Shown piece after piece: positions 59,623 to 64,000 of a stretch of DNA of 64,000 nt. Position 1 is the stretch's first letter, and every line of letters begins with the position of its first letter. The position numbers were made by a program, and so were the translations under genes. The notes beneath the pieces were generated by a model. That model saw only the letters and a program-made list of their open reading frames with translations. It had not been told where the DNA came from and made no database searches. The stretch is taken from NCBI RefSeq assembly GCF_000247995.1, contig NZ_BAFE01000027.1, forward strand, positions 1 to 64,000, written 5' to 3'. The DNA comes from Mobilicoccus pelagius NBRC 104925. Its GTDB lineage: Bacteria > Actinomycetota > Actinomycetes > Actinomycetales > Dermatophilaceae.

Positions 59623-60657
59623 ATGAGCGAGGAACGTCGTCTGGTGGTCCTGCGTGCCATCGTCGAGGACTACGTGAGCACCTCCGAGCCGGTCGCCTCC
59701 AAGGCGCTCCTCGAGCGCCATCAGCTCGGGGTGTCGGCCGCGACCATCCGCAACGACATGGCCGCCCTCGAGGACGCCGGGCTCATCGCCGCGCCGCACA
59801 CGAGCGCCGGCCGGGTTCCCACCGACGCCGGATATCGGCTCTTCGTCGACCGGCTCAGCGAGGTCCGCCCCCTCACGCCCGCCCAGCGCACGGCCATCGC
59901 CCGGTTCCTCGAGGGCGCCGTCGACCTCGACGACGTCGTCGACCGCACCGTGCGGCTCCTCGCCTCGCTCACCCAGCAGGTCGCGATGGTGCAGTACCCC
60001 TCGCTCACCCGCTCCCGCGTCCAGCACATCGAGCTCGTCCCCGTCGGGCCCGGGCGCGTCATGGTCGTCCTCATCCTCACGACCGGCCGCGTCGAGCAGC
60101 GCGTCGTCCCCGTCGACCGAGACCTCACCACCGTCGAGGGCGAGAGCTGCCTCGCCTCCATCCGCGGCCGCCTCAACGCGGAGGCCCGCGACATCCCCCT
60201 CGTCGACGTCGCCGCCCGGTTCGCCGTGCTCCCCGAGGACATGGCACCCGAGGACCGCGAGCTCGTCCGCGCCATCGTCGACGCCCTCGACTTCGCCCTC
60301 GTCGAGGAGCGCGAGGAACGCGTCGTCCTCGCCGGCACCGCCAACCTCGCCCGCGTCGGCGCCGACTTCCCCCTCACCATCGGGCCCGTCCTCTCCGCGC
60401 TCGAGGAACACGTCGTGCTGCTCCGGTTGTTCGACACGTTGGCCACCGAGATCGACCAGAGCGACATCGCCGTCACCATCGGCCACGAGAACCCCCACGT
60501 CGGACTCGCCGAGACCTCTGTCGTCTCCGCGGGGTACGGTGCCGGGGACGACGTCGTCGGTGGGCTCGGCGTCCTCGGCCCCACCCGTATGGACTACCCA
60601 CGCACGATGGCCGCGGTGCGCGCCGTCGCCCGCTACGTCTCCGGAATGTTCGGATGA
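59623..60657 (+). CDS. hrcA: Heat-inducible transcription repressor HrcA
   Basis: A 344-aa HrcA. The N-terminal winged helix ([59 protein letters not shown]) binds CIRCE; the central and C-terminal dimer domains include [14 protein letters not shown] and [29 protein letters not shown], the last a family hallmark. ATG 59623 follows GAGAGGAGCG. It forms an operon with dnaJ, rsmE, phoH and ybeY. In stress, HrcA loses its fold without GroEL help and releases the CIRCE site at 59441-59467. Confidence 0.95.
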   Translation: MSEERRLVVLRAIVEDYVSTSEPVASKALLERHQLGVSAATIRNDMAALEDAGLIAAPHTSAGRVPTDAGYRLFVDRLSEVRPLTPAQRTAIARFLEGAVDLDDVVDRTVRLLASLTQQVAMVQYPSLTRSRVQHIELVPVGPGRVMVVLILTTGRVEQRVVPVDRDLTTVEGESCLASIRGRLNAEARDIPLVDVAARFAVLPEDMAPEDRELVRAIVDALDFALVEEREERVVLAGTANLARVGADFPLTIGPVLSALEEHVVLLRLFDTLATEIDQSDIAVTIGHENPHVGLAETSVVSAGYGAGDDVVGGLGVLGPTRMDYPRTMAAVRAVARYVSGMFG

Positions 60658-60783
60658 CCCGCCGGTGATCCCCGCCCGCCGTGACGACCCCGGCCTCCTC
60701 TATCGCCGAGCCGCCGTGCTCCCCGTGACCCACCTGTCCGCCTCCCGCGCGTCCGCGCGGGGGATCCCGTCGAAGGACCCGCT

Positions 60784-61908
60784 GTGAACGACTACTACGC
60801 CGACCTCGGGGTGAGCCGTGAGGCCACCGCCGAGGAGATCAAGAGGGCCTACCGCCGCAAGGCGCGCAAGCTCCACCCCGACGTCAACCCCGGCCCGGAG
60901 GCCGAGGCGGAGTTCAAGAAGGTCAGCCAGGCCTACGACGTCCTCGGCGACCCGGCCAAGAAGCAGCAGTACGACATGGGCGCCGACCCCTACGGCGGCA
61001 TGTCCGGCAGCTACGGCCAGGGGTTCAGCTTCACCGACATCATGGACGCGTTCTTCGGCGGTGCCGCCACCGCCTCGCGCGGCCCCCGTTCGCGCGTGCA
61101 GCGCGGCCAGGACGCCCTCATCCGCGTCGACATCGACCTCGAGACCGCCGTCTTCGGCGGCGACCAGGAGGTCGTCGTCGACACCGCCGTCGTCTGCGAG
61201 ACGTGCCACGGCGACGGCAAGCAGCCCGGCACCGGCACCCGCACCTGCGACATCTGCGGCGGCCGCGGCGAGGTGCAGCAGGTCCAGCGGAGCTTCCTCG
61301 GCCAGGTCATGACGTCGCGACCCTGTACCGCCTGCCACGGGTTCGGCGAGATCATCACCGACCCGTGCTTCGACTGCTCCGGCAACGGCCGTGTGCGCAC
61401 GCGTCGCACCCTCACGCTCGCCGTGCCCGCCGGCGTCGACACCGGCACGCGCATCCAGCTTGCCGGCGAGGGCGAGGTCGGCCCCGGCGGCGGCACGCCC
61501 GGCGACCTCTACGTCGAGGTCCAGGTCAAGCCCCACGAGAAGTTCCAGCGTCGCGGCGACGACCTCCACTGCGTCGTCGAGGTGCCGATGACGGCCGCGG
61601 CCCTCGGCACGGTGCTCGAGTTCGACACCCTCGACGGCCCCACCGAGTTCACCGTCAAGCCCGGCGCGCAGTCCGGCGAGGTGACGACGATCAAGGACCA
61701 CGGCGTCACGCACCTGCGCGGTTCCGGCCGCGGCGACCTCCTCGTCACCCTCCGCGTCGTCACCCCGACCAAGCTCGACCACGAGCAGGAGGAACTCATG
61801 CGGCGCCTCGCGGAGATCCGCGGGGAGAAGAACCCCTCCGGCCGGGTGAGCCACGTCGACTCCGGCGGGCTCTTCGGCAAGCTGCGTGACGCGTTCCTCG
61901 GTAAGTGA
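60784..61908 (+). CDS. dnaJ: Molecular chaperone DnaJ
   Basis: A 374-aa DnaJ (the DnaJ2-type copy usually linked to hrcA in actinobacteria). The J domain starts DYYADLGVSREATAEEIKRAYRR and has the essential HPD. A Gly/Phe region follows (GGMSGSYGQGFSF), then four zinc-binding repeats (CETCHGDG, CDICGGRG, CTACHGFG, CFDCSGNG) and the C-terminal substrate-binding domain with VPAGVDTGTRIQLAGEGE. It delivers unfolded proteins to DnaK and stimulates its ATPase. GTG 60784 starts at the conserved N-terminus. rsmE starts 15 nt after its stop. Confidence 0.95.
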   Translation: MNDYYADLGVSREATAEEIKRAYRRKARKLHPDVNPGPEAEAEFKKVSQAYDVLGDPAKKQQYDMGADPYGGMSGSYGQGFSFTDIMDAFFGGAATASRGPRSRVQRGQDALIRVDIDLETAVFGGDQEVVVDTAVVCETCHGDGKQPGTGTRTCDICGGRGEVQQVQRSFLGQVMTSRPCTACHGFGEIITDPCFDCSGNGRVRTRRTLTLAVPAGVDTGTRIQLAGEGEVGPGGGTPGDLYVEVQVKPHEKFQRRGDDLHCVVEVPMTAAALGTVLEFDTLDGPTEFTVKPGAQSGEVTTIKDHGVTHLRGSGRGDLLVTLRVVTPTKLDHEQEELMRRLAEIRGEKNPSGRVSHVDSGGLFGKLRDAFLGK

Positions 61909-61923
61909 GCAGGCGGTGAGCAG

Positions 61924-62676
61924 GTGACCGCCGCGCTGTACCGCCTGCCCGAGGGGACCCTCGCCGCCCGTGCACCGGGCGACGTCGTCGTCCTCGACGG
62001 CGAGGAGGGTCACCACGCCGCCACCGTCAAGCGGGCCGGCGTGGGGGAGGAGATCCTCCTCGCCGACGGCTCCGGTCGTCTCGGTCACGGCGTCGTCGTC
62101 GCGACCGGGGACGGCACCGCCGACGTCCGTCTCGTGACGATCGAGGACGCGGCCGTCGCCGGTGCGCGCTTCGTGCTCGTCCAGGGCCTCGCCAAGGGTG
62201 GCCGAGACGAGCAGGCCGTCGAGGCCGCGACCGAGCTCGGCGTCGACGGCGTCATCGCCTGGCAGGCGCGACGGTGCATCGTCCGGTGGAAGCCGGAGCG
62301 GGCCGCGCGGTCGCTCGTGAAGTGGCGCACGGTCGCGACGGCCGCCGCCAAGCAGTCACGTCGGGCGACGACCCCCGAGGTCGACGGCCCCTGCTCGACC
62401 GCCGATCTCGTCCGGCGGCTCGGCGGCCCCGACGCACCCGTGCTCGTGCTCGTGCTTCACGAAGACGCCGAGGAGCCTCTCGCGTCGTTCGACCTCCCCG
62501 AGGCGGGCGACGTGTGGCTCCTCGTCGGCCCCGAGGGCGGCATCGCGCCCGAGGAGCTCGACACCCTCACCGCCGCCGGTGCCCGACCCGTGCGTCTCGG
62601 GTCGACGGTGCTGCGCTCCTCGAGCGCCGGCCCCGCCGCCCTCGCCGTCCTCAGCGCACGGACCCGCTGGCGCTGA
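61924..62676 (+). CDS. rsmE: 16S rRNA (uracil(1498)-N3)-methyltransferase RsmE
   Basis: A 250-aa SPOUT methyltransferase that makes m3U1498 in 16S rRNA. The N-terminal PUA-like domain includes EGHHAATVKRAGVGEEILLADG; the knot domain has LVQGLAKGGRDEQAVEAATELGV, AAAKQSRRATTPEV, LLVGPEGGIAPEEL and the knot LGSTVLRSSSAGPAAL (usual LRTETA). The substitution of Ser-Ser-Ser for the usual Thr-Glu-Thr is mild. GTG 61924 directly follows dnaJ. Confidence 0.93.
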   Translation: MTAALYRLPEGTLAARAPGDVVVLDGEEGHHAATVKRAGVGEEILLADGSGRLGHGVVVATGDGTADVRLVTIEDAAVAGARFVLVQGLAKGGRDEQAVEAATELGVDGVIAWQARRCIVRWKPERAARSLVKWRTVATAAAKQSRRATTPEVDGPCSTADLVRRLGGPDAPVLVLVLHEDAEEPLASFDLPEAGDVWLLVGPEGGIAPEELDTLTAAGARPVRLGSTVLRSSSAGPAALAVLSARTRWR

Positions 62677-62782
62677 CCGTCCCGTGACACGCCCGTCGCG
62701 TCTCGCCTCGGACCCGCGCCGTCGGCCTCCGGGCCGAGGCGACGGAGGGTCGCCCGTGGGAGCACCTAGACTCGTCGATGAC

Positions 62783-63916
62783 ATGAGTGAGAACCCCACC
62801 GGCCGCAGGGCCGCATCCGTCCCCGACTCCTCGACGCCCGCGGCGTCCGGGTCCCCCGCCGACGCGAACGCCCCCGAGGCGTCGCGCACCGTCGTCATCC
62901 CGGCGGGCATGTCGATGGTCTCCCTCCTCGGCCCCCACGACCAGCTGCTCACCGTCATCGAACGGTCGTTGCCGCGTCTCGAGGTCTACGTGCGGGGCAA
63001 CGAGATCCGCCTCGAGGGGAGCATCGGCGACGTCACGCTCGCCGAGGAGCTGTTCGAGGAGCTGCTCCTCGTCGCCGCCGCCGGCCAGTCGATCAACCGC
63101 GACGCCGTCGAACGGTCGATCCGGATGCTCGCCGCGCGCACACGGGAGCGGCCCGCGGAGGTGCTCACCCAGAACATCCTCTCCTCGCGCGGCCGCTCGA
63201 TCCGACCCAAGACGCTCGGTCAGAAGCGGTACGTCGACGCGATCGACCGCAACACGGTCGTCTTCGGCATCGGCCCCGCCGGTACGGGCAAGACCTACCT
63301 CGCGATGGCGAAGGCCGTCGCGGCGCTGCAGGCCAAGCAGGTCAACCGCATCATCCTCACGCGTCCCGCGGTCGAGGCGGGGGAGCGGCTCGGGTTCCTC
63401 CCGGGCACCCTCACCGACAAGATCGACCCCTACCTGCGGCCCCTCTACGACGCGCTGCACGACATGGTCGACCCGGACTCCATCCCGCGCCTCATGGCCA
63501 CCGGCACCGTCGAGGTCGCCCCGCTGGCCTACATGCGTGGCCGGACGTTGAACGACGCGTTCATCATCCTCGACGAGGCGCAGAACACCTCCGCCGAACA
63601 GATGAAGATGTTCCTCACCCGCCTCGGGTTCGGCAGCACGGTCGTCGTCACCGGCGACGTCACCCAGGTCGATCTGCCCGGCGGAACCCAGTCGGGTCTC
63701 CGGGTCGTGCAGGACATCCTCACCGGTGTCGAGGACATCCACTTCTCCTACCTCACGAGCGAGGACGTCGTCCGTCACCGCCTCGTCGGCGACATCGTCG
63801 ACGCCTACGGCCGCTGGGACGAGGCGCGGCAGCGCCAGGAGCAGCGCGCCGGTGGACGACGGGGTACGACGTCCCAGGGCCATCGCGACCAGACCGTCGA
63901 GAGGGGAGAGGCATGA
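62783..63916 (+). CDS. phoH: PhoH-like ATPase (YbeZ)
   Basis: A 377-aa PhoH family ATPase. A KH-like N-terminal part (about residues 40-115) precedes the P-loop GIGPAGTGKTYLAMA, Walker B FIILDEAQNTSAEQM and the sensor VTGDVTQVDLPGG. It acts with YbeY in ribosome quality control and rRNA maturation in bacteria. The first 35 residues are Ser/Pro/Ala-rich. The frame is open from 62579, but ATG 62783 lies shortly after TAGACT (62767-62772), so the gene may have its own short-leader promoter. Its TGA overlaps the ATG of ybeY. Confidence 0.93.
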   Translation: MSENPTGRRAASVPDSSTPAASGSPADANAPEASRTVVIPAGMSMVSLLGPHDQLLTVIERSLPRLEVYVRGNEIRLEGSIGDVTLAEELFEELLLVAAAGQSINRDAVERSIRMLAARTRERPAEVLTQNILSSRGRSIRPKTLGQKRYVDAIDRNTVVFGIGPAGTGKTYLAMAKAVAALQAKQVNRIILTRPAVEAGERLGFLPGTLTDKIDPYLRPLYDALHDMVDPDSIPRLMATGTVEVAPLAYMRGRTLNDAFIILDEAQNTSAEQMKMFLTRLGFGSTVVVTGDVTQVDLPGGTQSGLRVVQDILTGVEDIHFSYLTSEDVVRHRLVGDIVDAYGRWDEARQRQEQRAGGRRGTTSQGHRDQTVERGEA

Positions 63917-64000
63917 GCATCGAGGTCCTCAACGAGTCCGGCGTCGACGTCGACACCGAGGAGCTGTACGACTGCGCCCGGTACGTCCTCACCGAGATGC
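63913..64000 (+). CDS. ybeY: Endoribonuclease YbeY, 5' end only
   Basis: The ATG at 63913 overlaps the phoH stop (ATGA) and opens SIEVLNESGVDVDTEELYDC, the usual N-terminus of YbeY, the single-strand endoribonuclease for 16S rRNA 3' processing. The window ends after 29 codons. The metal-binding HxxxHxxGxDH motif is therefore not seen; the call relies on this start and on the conserved phoH-ybeY order. Confidence 0.85.
   Translation, partial: MSIEVLNESGVDVDTEELYDCARYVLTEM

Overview
The window is a very GC-rich chromosomal segment (around 70% by eye) from an actinobacterium, most likely a member of the Micrococcales near Dermatophilaceae/Intrasporangiaceae. This rests on family-level features: a primary sigma factor with a long Lys/Ala-rich N-terminal extension, a SAM-IV class riboswitch, the actinobacterial block lepA, hemW, hrcA, dnaJ, rsmE, phoH, ybeY, a PAC2 protein, and many genes whose start codon lies 6-9 nt after a TANNNT -10 box (leaderless type). 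No database search was possible, so the genus is not claimed. There is no rRNA, tRNA, CRISPR array, insertion sequence or prophage that I can recognise.

Layout. 0-4.3 kb: a membrane/redox cluster with a cytochrome b-molybdopterin oxidoreductase fusion, an unknown 313-aa protein, two small paralogous membrane proteins and a TetR regulator. 4.4-9.3 kb: an alpha/beta hydrolase divergent from a TetR gene with a clear operator between them, an NAD(P)-binding reductase, a small membrane protein, an unknown gene and a GyrI-like protein. 9.5-13.1 kb: class III aminotransferase plus a frameshifted M20 amidohydrolase, then another hydrolase. 13.3-19.9 kb: exopolysaccharide-type genes (polyprenyl glycosylphosphotransferase, a GT2-GT4 fusion, a secreted double-malectin GH26 protein). 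20-25.2 kb: an atypical glutamine synthetase, a DUF445 protein and an acyl-CoA ligase. 25.3-32.3 kb: a translationally coupled peptide ABC transporter, S58 peptidase and YigZ gene. 32.4-36.4 kb: SAM-IV riboswitch and metY, an ABM monooxygenase, a P-loop kinase and a DAACS symporter. 36.6-46.3 kb: hrpA, PAC2, EcsC, a frameshifted DUF4192 gene and sigA. 46.5-48.4 kb: broken gltS and a lone PemK/MazF-type gene. 48.6-64 kb: lepA, trmB, hemW, then an interruption (acyltransferase, decayed nadA-nadC, GGDEF/EAL protein, broken nrtR), then DUF3097, CIRCE, hrcA, dnaJ, rsmE, phoH and the start of ybeY.

Functional picture. Most of the window is housekeeping and central metabolism. The most striking biology is a visible loss of de novo NAD synthesis: nadA and nadC survive only as an in-frame fused fragment with stops, a frameshift and deletions, nadB is missing between them, and the NAD regulator nrtR in the same island is also broken. 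The organism may therefore depend on salvage of nicotinamide or nicotinate unless intact copies exist elsewhere. Three other genes (M20 amidohydrolase, DUF4192, gltS) each carry a single frameshift. Two of those lie in 7-G runs and both are +1, so sequencing error, recent inactivation and tract slippage all remain possible.
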